DNA of 64,000 bases from Entoloma clypeatum. Taxonomy: Eukaryota; Basidiomycota; Agaricomycetes; Agaricales; Entolomataceae. The notes under the pieces were generated by a model. The model saw only the letters and a program-made list of their open reading frames with translations. It did no database searches and had not been told where the DNA came from. A program made the translations under genes and the position numbers. The stretch lies in the NCBI GenBank assembly GCA_963565915.1, contig OY751491.1, positions 124,001 to 188,000 of the forward strand, in the 5' to 3' direction. Positions 21,412 to 31,169 of the stretch are shown here, one piece after another (positions within the stretch are counted from its first letter, which is position 1; each line of letters begins with the position of its first letter).

Positions 21412-22689
21412 ATGGCCTACCGTTCGAGTTCGAGCGTGCTAGGCTTCTCAGCATTGATATTGGCGGTTTTCGCCTTGGTTTTGTACGTATATTCGCTTAC
21501 TACTTATCCATGGCTTGCCCTTTTTGACTGAAACGCACAATGTCCGCTCAGATCTGTAAGCCTGCCTCTGTCGTGATGACTTCCTTTCAAAGCGCTTAAC
21601 GATTTGCATTTCTCAGATCGGATGGTTCAGGAATCTCGGTATAGCGAGGACTCGTGAGTGCTCAGTGAACGCTACGCTGCGCAAATGGCTGATGTCACCT
21701 GTACTTGACCCAGAACGCCTCCCACAGTTCACGAACTTCTCGATTGCGTTGGGTGCTTCGTACATGGCTGTCGCCGTCATAGGGGTGATGAATGAAATCC
21801 TCGCTTTCTATGGTCGATGATTTGACTCGTGCTCTCAGGCTTTAGGGTTCTGTGTCGCCCTCGCCGTCAGTCCTTTCGCTCTCCTTTATATATATCAAAC
21901 ATCTGAAATCCAAAAGTAGGAAAGCGCACTGCTCGCCGCATTGTTCACCCTCCTCGCGGCATTTGCCACCCTCGTTGTAATCGCGACCGGTCTAGCCCGC
22001 ATCGTACTGCATTTCGCATGGAAGGTCTGGCGCGCGCTTCTTACTCCGTGTGATATAGGCTCGTCTCATTCTAGCACAGCGAACTCTCCTTAACGCATGC
22101 AGAACGTTCACGCCGCAGGGGCAAATCGTCTACGTATGTCCCCGAGTTACTCCCCTCCCCCCTATCCGATCCTGACCCAAGTCTGATCTAGTACGGATTC
22201 TGGGGCCCCCAAACACACGGCTTCATCAATCAATACGAAACTTCATCCTGTTTGTTCTGTCGTCGTCCTCCCCGTCCCCCCCCCTTGTCTAATCGATGCT
22301 CGTTTCAGGGTGCATCGACTCATGGACCGACGATTGCTGGGCGATAACCTTCACCTTCGTTGGCTTCGCAGGTTCGTCGTCTCCACCTCCCAATCTCTAC
22401 TTTTTTTCCCCCCTTACTTACGCCTTGAGCAGCTTTGATGGTCTGGTTCACGGCTTGCGCGGGTGTGCAGGCTTTGGATAGGCGTGAGTCCAGTCGCCAC
22501 TTCCCCGGCCCCGGCCCCAGCGTCCCTTCCCCCAGGACCGAGGTGTTTCCCATGCAGCAGAACCAAGTAGCTGCTGCCAGTACTTCTCCAGTGCCCGTTC
22601 CTCCGTCCTATACCGTTAGCGAGGACCAAGGCGATCAGGCTGCTCCTCCATATGCAAAGACCCCTCCCAAGTACGAAGCTGGGTACTGA
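21412..22689 (+). CDS. Four-helix membrane protein with PPxY-type cytoplasmic tail, many small introns
   Basis: Starts at the ATG 21412 ('MAYRSSSSVLGFSALILAVF', helix 1). Later exons give 'LPQFTNFSIALGASYMAVAV' with 'IGVMNEILAFY' (helix 2), 'ESALLAALFTLLAAFATLVV' with 'IATGLARIVLHFAWK' (helix 3), 'GCIDSWTDDCW' (paired Cys, probable extracellular loop) and 'LMVWFTACAGVQALDRRES' (helix 4). The last exon is a Pro-rich tail with PPSY and PPKY motifs, possible WW-domain ligands. The layout resembles SUR7/PalI-like tetraspan proteins, but that is inference. Joining exon 1 (21412-21482) to the next coding block needs a 4-nt micro-exon (21552-21555); skipping it produces a stop. Confidence 0.55.
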
Positions 22690-22975
22690 TAGAAGGTAGT
22701 AGTCTGGGAAAGTATGGCACTGGACCATAGGATTTGAGGTGAGAGCTTATCACGTAGGCGGGAGGAAGAGCAGAGGTTGTATTTTCTGTTCATTAATATT
22801 TGTAGTTTTCTTTAAAGCTGTAGAACATATTTGGGAACGCACTGATAAGGATAAATGCGGGAGAAAGAGTTAGATATAAAAAAAAGTTGCCACGTCATTC
22901 CTCGAGAACCGTAGACGGTTCATTCCTTTGCTCGACCTATGCCATCCACCCAACCTCAATTCAATCCTTCTCCCT

Positions 22976-24469
22976 TCAACAACCGAGCGCTCCATTATTT
23001 TCCTTCTTCTCATCGTCCTTTCCATCACCCCAATACGCCGGCAGCTCCAACTCTTCGCCACCTTCGCCCCCTTTTTTATCTTGCCCCTGCCGCGAGTCGG
23101 GGTTGAGCGTACTGTAAGACGGAGGGGGCCTTGGAGAATCCGAGTCGCGCTCTACGTCCCTGGGCGCGCCTTCCTCGGGCGGGGCGCATTGTGTCGTTGT
23201 CGTCGTCATCGGCACGGCGTCGACGGCGGGTGAGGCCGGGATGCGATTTCCGGGTGAGGCCGGGATGCGATTTCCTTCATCGTTTTTGAAGGACCGGCGA
23301 CGGTGGACGTAAATCAGGAAGAACGCGGCCAACCAAAGTGCGATGCCTATTGCGCCAACGGCGAAATTTATATCCAGTTGCATATACGAAAAAAATAAAT
23401 AAAGAATAAATTCTCACCTGCACATACGCCCACGAGGAAGACCAAGGAAGAGACGTCTCTGTGTTCACTTTCACACCCTGAGTTTCGCGGATGAAAGTCA
23501 AAACGTTTTTTTATATAGAGATTATAGAAGAGCGGTTCAAGGAGGAGGGACGAACATTCTGCTGCCTTTTCAGGGCTGACAAGGTCGTGCCTCACAGGAC
23601 CTCGGGACCCGTACTGAGACCAATTGGGGGTTAGGGCTGGGGGGCAACGGACGAGGATGAAGAAACACGATCCGCACATAGATGATCTCCTGGTTCGGCG
23701 CGACCTTTGTACAGCCTTGGATGAATTTATCCTTTGAGATTTTATATATAAAATTAAGAAAAATCGATCATGGGGGGCGCATGGCCGTTTATCGCACCTT
23801 CCACGTAAAATGTGTCCCGATCGCAGCGAGATTGGCCCCGACGGCGATGATGGAGGTGATCGGAGCGATGAAACAGATCCAGGTGAAAAGCCGTGCGCGT
23901 CGGCTGGCAGTAGAAGTGGTTGCAAGCAGCAATGAGGAGACGATCCCACAAGTCTGCGTAGTAAGTAAGTAGTAGTATGAATATGTTCTCAAAAAAACAA
24001 CAACAAAAAGAGAAACCAGGGGAGGGGGGAAAGGGTATAAATATATAAAATGTCGACTGACCACCATGACCGTGACGGTCAGGTAACATATACCCAGGGC
24101 GAAAGAGAGACTTGAGATTTCTGGAAGGTGCTCTGCGGGCAGAACGAACGAGGGCCACGGCATGAGTACCAGGAGCTTTTACACTCGAAAGCTACGAAGA
24201 AGTGCAAAACACCCACGCTTTCTCGCCACGTCCGAATTATGGAGCGCTGCGGACTGATATAGAAGTTTCAGTCCCCCCATCCAAGTCAGAGTTGTTCAGC
24301 TTTATAAAAAAAACAGAGCTGAGAAAAAGCACTGACGGCCCTGTCAGAGTGTTCGCTTTTAGACATTCGAGAAGGATGGGGGGTTTCTGATGGTCACGCA
24401 CGCAAACTGACTCCAGATGTAAACCAACGCTGCGCTGGATACGAAGATAAAATCGGGAATCATCGGCAT
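22976..24469 (-). CDS. Second tetraspan-like membrane protein, convergent with the first
   Basis: Minus strand. The first exon probably starts at 24469 ('MPMIPDFIFVSSAALVYIWS'). Further exons show 'LSFALGICYLTVTVMV', then 'CGIVSSLLLATTSTASRR' and 'FIAPITSIIAVGANLAAIG', and a last helix 'FAVGAIGIALWLAAFFLIYV' followed by a basic stop-transfer 'HRRR'. The tail is Pro/acid rich with PPPSYS and ends at the stop near 22976. Exons between 23400 and 23750 could not be resolved with canonical splice sites. It resembles the neighbouring convergent gene in architecture but not obviously in sequence. The tail contains a 24-bp tandem duplication. Confidence 0.45.
23228..23275 (-). repeat. In-frame 24-bp tandem duplication
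   Basis: Two identical 24-bp units (23228-23251, 23252-23275) encode the octapeptide GNRIPASP twice in the cytoplasmic tail of the tetraspan-like protein. Perfect identity suggests recent slippage. Confidence 0.9.
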
Positions 24470-25456
24470 CGCCGGGTAGTGTGAGGAGTTGTGTGTGTGA
24501 GGGAGAGAGAGAGAGTGGCGAGCTCCTTGAATCACGACGTGTCACCCATTTTAAACCCGCGACTTCTTGGCGTATTCACAAAAAAGAAAAAATGTGAAAC
24601 CTGGCGCGGCGAGGCGTACGTCTCGGGACTCGCAAAATTGCAGATTACATGGAACAAAGTTGAAGCTAAAATTAAGTGGCTGTGCTGCCCAACAATGTCA
24701 TGTGACTTGGCGTGATGATTTTTCCGTGGACAAACGACTGAAAAATTAAAAATTAAAAATTTTTTAAAAAAGTCGGGTTTTAATTGTCGACTCACAGGTT
24801 TCTCAAAAAGTCTCTTTCTGAGGTTTTATCCGTTTCCGATTTTTCGAGACAGGTCGAGAGGAATAAGATAAGTATAAGATTGTTTGCAAATACTTACAGT
24901 AATTGGTGGGCGCGTCGAACATCCCCCACATAGCTGCATCCCTCGGGACAGCTCATGGCGGCAAAATAATAATAATAAGAAATCAAGAATCATCGTGGAC
25001 AGAGTCGTATCCTGCCACCAGTTGCTGGAGCTACGGAGGAACACACGTGCCGTCTCTGGGAGCAAGAATTCCAATCATTGATATAAGTATGGTAGATGAA
25101 TTGTAACATGCATAATACACCTACAATAATGTGTATATATTCATATTACTACCCTATGTTTTCCCAACATTCAAGCATACTACAACTCTCCTCTGCCGCT
25201 AAGATGATCGATGAGAACTAACGACGAGGGCCTTCAAATTCAGGTTTTTTACATGTCATAGAGCGGTGCAGAGGACTCGGAATACACTGGCAAATTCGGG
25301 GGAAAAGGAAGAGTCTCGGGATATAGAAAAACAGACAGTACTACTGTGTACTACGGCTATCTTACATTTGGGTCATCAAATTCGAAGAATCATTTCAAAA
25401 GGATCGCACTCCAAGAAACCAAAAAAAAAAACCAAAAAACCCAAAAAAAAAACACT
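24470..25456. other. Intergenic, no gene recognised
   Basis: AT-rich and homopolymer-rich stretches (for example near 24750 and 25420). Nothing with a recognisable motif. Confidence 0.4.
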
Positions 25457-26840
25457 TCAAATCGGCGACAACAACCCCTCAAACCTGCCTACCGGACCCG
25501 CGTCCACCAAACTCACCCCAGCCGTCAACAGCCCCCTCCTCTCAAGCGCCGGGAACCACTTTGACGCAGACTTGGACACCTCACCCATATTCCCATCCAA
25601 CTCCTTCTGTTCGCGGAGTAGCAGCTCCACATGTACCCTCTCCAGCCGCGGGTACGCCTGCTTCGGCAGTCCCTCATCGATCAACTTGTCGAGCTGGATC
25701 TCGACCAAGGAACGCCCCGCACCGTCGAGCCCGTGGCACCCCACCAACCACTCGTCGTCAAAGTCCGTTTCGAGAGCGAGGGCGAGCTGCGTGAGGGTCC
25801 GGGGGAGGCCGGAGCAGGAGAAGAGGGAGGAAAGCCAGGGGTACCACAGGCAGACGGGGTCGCCTTGGAACCACACATGGGGAAGGTAGAATATAACGGT
25901 ACGAAGGGCGGGGAGCTGCGTGAGGTCGATGGGACCCAAGGGGTCCGAGAGCGGTGGCCGGTCTACGCACGATGTCAGAGAGGTGTAGTTAGGGAAGAAG
26001 GGTCGGGGTAAACTCACAAGACCGACCGTACGGCCAGAAAAACACGACCGTCTCCAACGTCCCAGCCGCAAGCTTCATCACCTCCCACGCCGAGTCGAAC
26101 ACGTCGTGTCTCCACCCGGATATCTTCAGCTCCATCAGCCTCGAGAACGGCGCCCCGGGGCTCGCGAGCAGACCCCCTACGAACGCCTCCACCCCCAGCC
26201 CGCCCACAGCGAGCGTCTCCAACCGCGCACCGCCGCCCACGTCCTCGAAGAGCCTCCTACGCACATTCGGCACGCTCACTGCCTCATGCGTGCACCGGAC
26301 CGCGTGAAAGTTGCCCACAAACTCGAGGTGCCGGAGGTGCGGCAGATCCGCGATCTGGGCGTATGCGAAGCGGCACGGGCAGAGCCGCATGAAGCGTGCG
26401 GTGTGGAGCGTGGGCAGCCGCAGGACGTTGCGCACGGCTGTGGAGAGCGCGATAGGGATCGGGGAGGGGTTGGGGTGCGTGGGGTCGTGTTCGAGGGTGA
26501 AGGAGTGGAGGCGGGACATCATGCGGAGGAGCTTGGGGAGGTGGTGGTCTTGTTGGGAGGATGCGGGCTGCCAGTCGTGGAGGATGATGGTGAGGTTGCG
26601 GACGTGCAAAGCGAGGGACGGGTTGGAGGTGAGGAGGGTGAGGAGGGCGCGGGTGCGGGGGAAGGGGGTGTTGTAGTAAGTTATGCGGAAGGTGAAGGAG
26701 TGGAAGAGGCGCCTGCGAGAGGGGGTGAGGAAAGCATGGGAGACACTGCTGGAGTGCTTGAGGGTGGGGGTGTCGGCGTGGGGGATGTGGTCGATGATGT
26801 TGTCGATGAGCTCTTGGGGCAAGATTGATAAGGGGCACAT
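25457..26840 (-). CDS. F-box / LRR-like protein
   Basis: Two exons: 26840-26018 and 25962-25457, joined by a 55-nt GT..AG intron (FFWPYGRS to RPPLSDP). I chose the ATG at 26840 because 'MCPLSILPQELIDNIIDHI' places the F-box (LPxELIDxI) at the N-terminus; an in-frame ATG at 26924 would add 28 residues. The rest is Leu-rich with regular spacing ('LPTLHTARFMRLCPCRFA', 'LPHLRHLEFVGNF', 'LMELKISGW'), as in basidiomycete F-box proteins whose degenerate LRRs bind substrates for SCF ubiquitin ligases. Strong GC bias (coding-like third positions) and about 440 residues fit the family. Confidence 0.7.
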
Positions 26841-27006
26841 TGCAACCCAAGAATCGACCTGGGTGAACCTGGAAGATAAGAGTTTAAAAGGGGAAGCATC
26901 GTTTGGAAGTAGAGTGGCATGCAATGGAGCTTTGTCAGTAAATTAATGATGAGAAGATCGGACATGTACAAACTTGGATGCTTGTTCAGCGACGAATCGC
27001 CGATAA

Positions 27007-27387
27007 TTAGATCCCATGACTTTCCACATCGGCCGACTTTCGGCGCGACGCCACCGCGAGCATGATCACGTCCCTACTTGGATGTTCGATGGCGATAGGT
27101 AGGTCAGCAAGCCGTTGGAGCCTCAGGCGTTGTGATGTCAGGAAGAGCGAAATGTCTTTGTTTGTTGATAATTTATCGGCATGGGAACGAAAAAAATCAT
27201 GCCGCCGCATCAACACTTCATAGGATTTTGGACGAGTACTCCAACAGCGTGTCATTTCTACTACAATGCTATCGTCCATCAGCAGTTGGCACTCACCACT
27301 GGTTAAAATGAACAGTGATGGGTGTTCGCTCTGCTCGAACACCTGCAAGCAGTGGTAAAGTAATCGAGTCGGTGCATCCTGGGCCAT
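27007..27387 (-). CDS. Hypothetical protein, 126 residues
   Basis: A single uninterrupted frame starting 'MAQDAPTRLLYHCLQVFEQ', with 'ILTSGECQLLMDDSIVVEM' and a basic C-terminus 'AVASRRKSADVESHGI'. No domain is recognised. It could be an independent small gene or the last exon of the membrane gene directly upstream on the same strand. Confidence 0.3.
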   Translation of the reverse strand: MAQDAPTRLLYHCLQVFEQSEHPSLFILTSGECQLLMDDSIVVEMTRCWSTRPKSYEVLMRRHDFFRSHADKLSTNKDISLFLTSQRLRLQRLADLPIAIEHPSRDVIMLAVASRRKSADVESHGI

Positions 27388-27476
27388 AGCGGCAGAATGA
27401 AAGAATTAATTGACTCAACTCAAATGCCTCAGCCCAAGTTCATCCCAGCAAACAAAAATTGACTCGGATGATTTTG

Positions 27477-28087
27477 TCAGTGAATCGCTCCATGGTTGTC
27501 GCCGAGACCAGCCTGGCAGGACGGCAGCTCTAAATGCCTGATCCAGAATTCAAGAACGGTTCCCCCACCGCACGCGAGCCAGGAAATGTTCCCAGTCCCG
27601 CCAGCTGAAGGGGCGTAAGTATAGGGGACAAGTAACCCGCGCAATAAGTAGCTCACAAATATGCCAGATATCATGATCAGTGTGAGGAGCACTAGGGAAA
27701 AAAAGATCCCGCATTTCGGTTGATTTTCGTTCGACAGATCCAAGTACTGATGAGGCTTACATTGTCACGAAAACGGGGTGAGTTTTTGTTTCCCCGAGCA
27801 TCATGGCACCCTAAAACAAAAAAAGACGCGTGAGCAAGATTGCTATAGACGCGATAATGCCAGGTTTTCGCGGACGCACCAAGTAAATCCCATACTTTAT
27901 CACAATAAACGCTATCGTATCAAGTATCGGTACTTGATCCCCCTTCATGAGTCGCTCTGCGATTATCTCATTATCAAACCAAGGAGACACAATGGGTCGC
28001 GGTCTCCATATATTTCGCAGCATATGCTCTCTTCTCGGGAGCAGGCGTGGTCAGGTTTGCGACCCGCTCGAAGTGAAGGGTAGCCAT
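27477..28087 (-). CDS. Small hypothetical membrane protein, spliced
   Basis: Starts at the ATG 28087 ('MATLHFERVANLTTPAPEK'). After probable introns it continues with 'ERLMKGDQVPILDTIAFIV' and a clear transmembrane stretch 'FFSLVLLTLIMISGIFVSYL'. The end is at about 27477. Family not recognised. Exon borders near 27740, 27830 and 27990 are guesses from GT/AG candidates. Confidence 0.35.
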
Positions 28088-28423
28088 TATTTTTTCTCCC
28101 GGACTTCTCGATAAAGGAGGAGATATTATAGCGTTCAGTGAGAGTTCAGACTCAGATCTGAAAATGCTCTCATGTCACACCACGTCACATTACCAACTCC
28201 TTGAACATGAAGTCCGCGAGGGGAGGTGCGTTGTCCTTGCTCAAACCTTCAGAGGACGTTGACTGGGTTATGCGGCGTTAAACAAGGTTGAAAGGCATGG
28301 GCAACTGGGGATAATTGCAATTGACCTTGTCGGACCCTTGATTTACTGATTGATCATGCATGATCATGATGTAGGTCGTAACAAACACGAGGCTTTTTTG
28401 TTGCTTGAAGCTTTGACAGAACG
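28088..28423. other. Intergenic between divergent genes
   Basis: Shared upstream region of the small membrane gene (minus) and the F-box gene (plus). Contains the palindromic GATCATGCATGATCATGATG near 28352. No regulatory site can be named. Confidence 0.35.
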
Positions 28424-30469
28424 TTGAACGTCAAGCTCCCCCCCCCAATGATGCTCTCCACTCCCCAGATTGGCCCCGGCTCAGTCATACAATCCCCACG
28501 GACGCGAACATCCAAAAACGCGTCGAACCTGAGCACCAAATCTCGTCCGAAAAAACTCGTGCAACCAGTGGACACCCACCTATCTTCATACGACAGGACC
28601 GATCCATTTTTCGCGTTTAATACTCTGATCAAACTTTTGGGATCCCTTCCATCTCGTATTGGTGGTTGTCAGTTCAAATTGACGGCAGAGGAACACAAGC
28701 TCTCGTTGCACCTGCTCACGATCGTCGAACCTTTTGTCGGGCTTGCGCCTTCGCGTCGCACAATCACACGTCAACCGACCGAAGTCCTCGATTCTATCAT
28801 CTTTCATGTCGAATCAAAAGCCGATCTTCTCGCTTTCGCGCTCTCTTGTCACAGGATGCACGACATCATCTTCCCTCGACATTTCAATTATCGTGCCATC
28901 CGTTGCAGAGTCAGCTCAATCAGCGTCTGGAATCATTTGATCGTGAACCGCTCCCTTTCCAGCAACGTCAGGAAACTCGAGATCATGGATGAGAGGAGTA
29001 CGGATCCAGAGATTGTTCCTCCAGGCATCCTATTGTCGGACACCGATCTCGAATCCACCGACGACGAGCTTGGTCTGCATGACAAGCAGGAACGCTATCT
29101 TGTCTCGGCTCTAACGAAGATGTCCGCCCTGTCCTCCTTCTCATGGTCCTGCAACCATTCTCCGATCTCCATCGATAACGTTTGGCCTACTCTCCTGAAA
29201 TGCCATTCCTTGCGTGAGGTTGAGATTAACGACAATCTGGTGTTCTCCGCAGCCCCTACTGTCGATGGTAATCGACGACCCCGCAAGCCGGTTGTGGTAA
29301 GTGTCTGCTTGCGAATAACAGAGTTCCGCCTCTTATACGCCGTATGTTACTGTAGCTACAGAAGATGGAGGCTATTGTACTGCGTTCTACCCCTCACATC
29401 TATGGATCCACCAAGCAGCCAAACCTCGCACGGGTTTCAGGCATCCTTAACTATTGCCCGAACTTGAAGGTATGAACATGGCTTTCGTTGTCTTCTAATC
29501 TCACAATAACCCCTCAAGTCCCTCGACATCGTCTATAACCCGCCACGGACGACTTCCAATGCAGCAGCATCCCGCCCTCCAGCCGACGAACTCCTGCTCT
29601 CAAGTCGTTGGCCCAACCTCACGAGCCTAACGCTGACCAACCTCCGTTGCTCCCCAACAACCGGGTTCGACTCCTTCCTCTTCGCCCATCTCAACCTGCA
29701 AGTCCTACATCTCGACATCACCCCAAGCTCCAACCAACCCCCTCGCCTTGTTCTCCCCCCCAACTCGCTTCCACACCTCCGAGAGCTCAAATCCAACAAA
29801 GAGATCGCCATAGCGGTGCTTCAATGCCCGTCTGACCAGCCGAGGCCCCTCGAGACTCTCAAAGGCTTCCGGCTTTCCGGCTCGTTCGCCGGCAGCAGCG
29901 CCGCCCACAGCTCAGACTGTGCCTTCCTCGCGTACCTGAAACGTACCGGAAAAAGCATCAAACGTATCGAGCTCTGTGGATGGAACGAAACGGAGGACGT
30001 CCGCCGCTTGGTCGAGTGCGCTCCTGGCCTCACTTGGCTCGACCTCGGTAAGAAACGCGGCACCGCAGGTAACACGGCGGCGACAGCCAGAGAAAAGGAC
30101 AAACACGGGACTCGTGCAGTCGCGACGAACACCATGGAATGGGCAACGCTCCTCTCCGAGCTTCCAGACCTCGCGACGTTCCATGGAGTCCGGTTCTTCT
30201 ACGAAGTGTCTCCGCAAGCCGCTCTGCCTTCCGCCGTTACTGCCACGAGCACGAACATCAACATCTCGATGACGGACCGCAGCAGGATCAGGAAGAATGA
30301 CGAGGTTGCGGGTGTGTTGGCGTGGAAGTGCCCGAAGCTGAGGAGGCTGGATTATTGGGAGGAGGGTGTGGGGAAGGTCATTGTACTTGCGAGGGATCAT
30401 GGTCAGGAGAGGATTGCGGGCGTGGAGAAGGAGAAGGTCAGGTGGGAGGTCAGGAGGGTTAAAGTCTGA
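28424..30469 (+). CDS. F-box / LRR-like protein
   Basis: Exons are 28424-29296, 29356-29469 and 29519-30469, all phase 0, encoding 645 residues. A basic Ser/Pro N-terminus precedes an F-box: 'QPTEVLDSIIFHVESKADLL', continuing 'AFALSCHRMHDIIFP'. It is followed by Leu-rich repeat-like segments: 'VRKLEIMDE', 'LTKMSALSSFSWS', 'WPNLTSLTLTNLRC', 'LQVLHLDITPS', 'GLTWLDLGKK', 'CPKLRRLDYWEE'. The role by family is a substrate receptor in an SCF ubiquitin ligase. It ends within 350 bp of the repeat-dense region and is the last ordinary gene recognised before the right edge. Confidence 0.75.
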
Positions 30470-30793
30470 ATTCTTTCACTGGCAGACACAGAATATTTCG
30501 TCAGAATACGGTGTTTATTTGTAAAGTACCCGGCAGTTGCTCCATGTGTCAGTGGCGCGGTCAAGGGGGTGGCGGAACAGAAAAAATATACCGGGGGTCG
30601 AACTTTTTTTTTCGGGCCCCAGGGACCCCCCCCTCCCCCCACCCCCCTCCTTCCTAATTTAGTATGTTGTACTCACGCATATATGTTTTTCCAAGAAGAA
30701 ATGACATGAAAAACAAAAAAAAAGCCATAAGCGCGTGATGGGGAGCAGAAATGTATCGCCTGGCCACCTCTGGTTCCACACCGTCCCAGCCCA
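30470..30793. other. Gene-to-repeat transition, low complexity
   Basis: Includes a poly-T run and a C-rich tract around 30605-30650. No gene. Confidence 0.4.
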
Positions 30794-30801
30794 CCTGCAC
30801 C

Positions 30802-30945
30802 TAGTGATGTCCGGGCTCAGCTTGGGCCTGAAGCCCGGGCTTGGGCTCGGCTTTGACAGGCTCGGGCTTGGGAAAAGTTCAGGCCAGGCCCTGAGCCCGC
30901 AAAGCCCTGAGCCAAGCCCAAGCCAGGGCTTCAGGCCTGGGCTTA
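30802..30945 (+). repeat. hAT left end: terminal repeat plus GGGCTTGGGCT array
   Basis: TAGTGATGTCC followed by many copies of GGGCT/AAGCCC in both orientations, matched by a similar array at 34300-34435. Such subterminal repeats are usual transposase binding sites in hAT elements. Confidence 0.7.
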
Positions 30946-31048
30946 TTGCTGAAAAACATCCAAGATGTGCATAAGATCGTAAACAGTAGTAACACACCTT
31001 GCACGGGAGTGCTATTGAATCGGCAGAAATTCTTTACGACACAGTCAA

Positions 31049-31147
31049 CATCAGCAAATCAGACATGTGCTATGTAGCATACATCCCTGAGAATGTAGTG
31101 CCCTATAGTGCCCATAGCAGCCATAGCACATGTCTGATTTGCTGATG
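31049..31147. repeat. 26-bp inverted repeat in the hAT transposase 3' flank
   Basis: Arms 31049-31074 and 31122-31147 are exact reverse complements (start CATCAGCAAATCAGACATG), spaced by 47 bp that contain further short palindromes such as CTATAG. It lies just past the transposase stop codon. Confidence 0.85.
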
Positions 31148-31169
31148 GAGACATAGCATTGAAAATCAG

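Noticed and set aside
23368..23949. 193-codon open frame on the minus strand as a separate gene
   Set aside because: It reads through probable introns of the tetraspan-like gene. Hydrophobic exon segments lie in other frames and no domain is visible in this one.
26106..26828. 240-codon open frame on the plus strand, Glu/Gly/Val rich
   Set aside because: It is an antisense shadow of the GC-rich F-box gene on the minus strand; composition follows from the complementary codons and no domain is seen.
29912..30400. 162-codon open frame on the minus strand
   Set aside because: Antisense to exon 3 of the F-box/LRR gene, which has a consistent spliced frame and family motifs.
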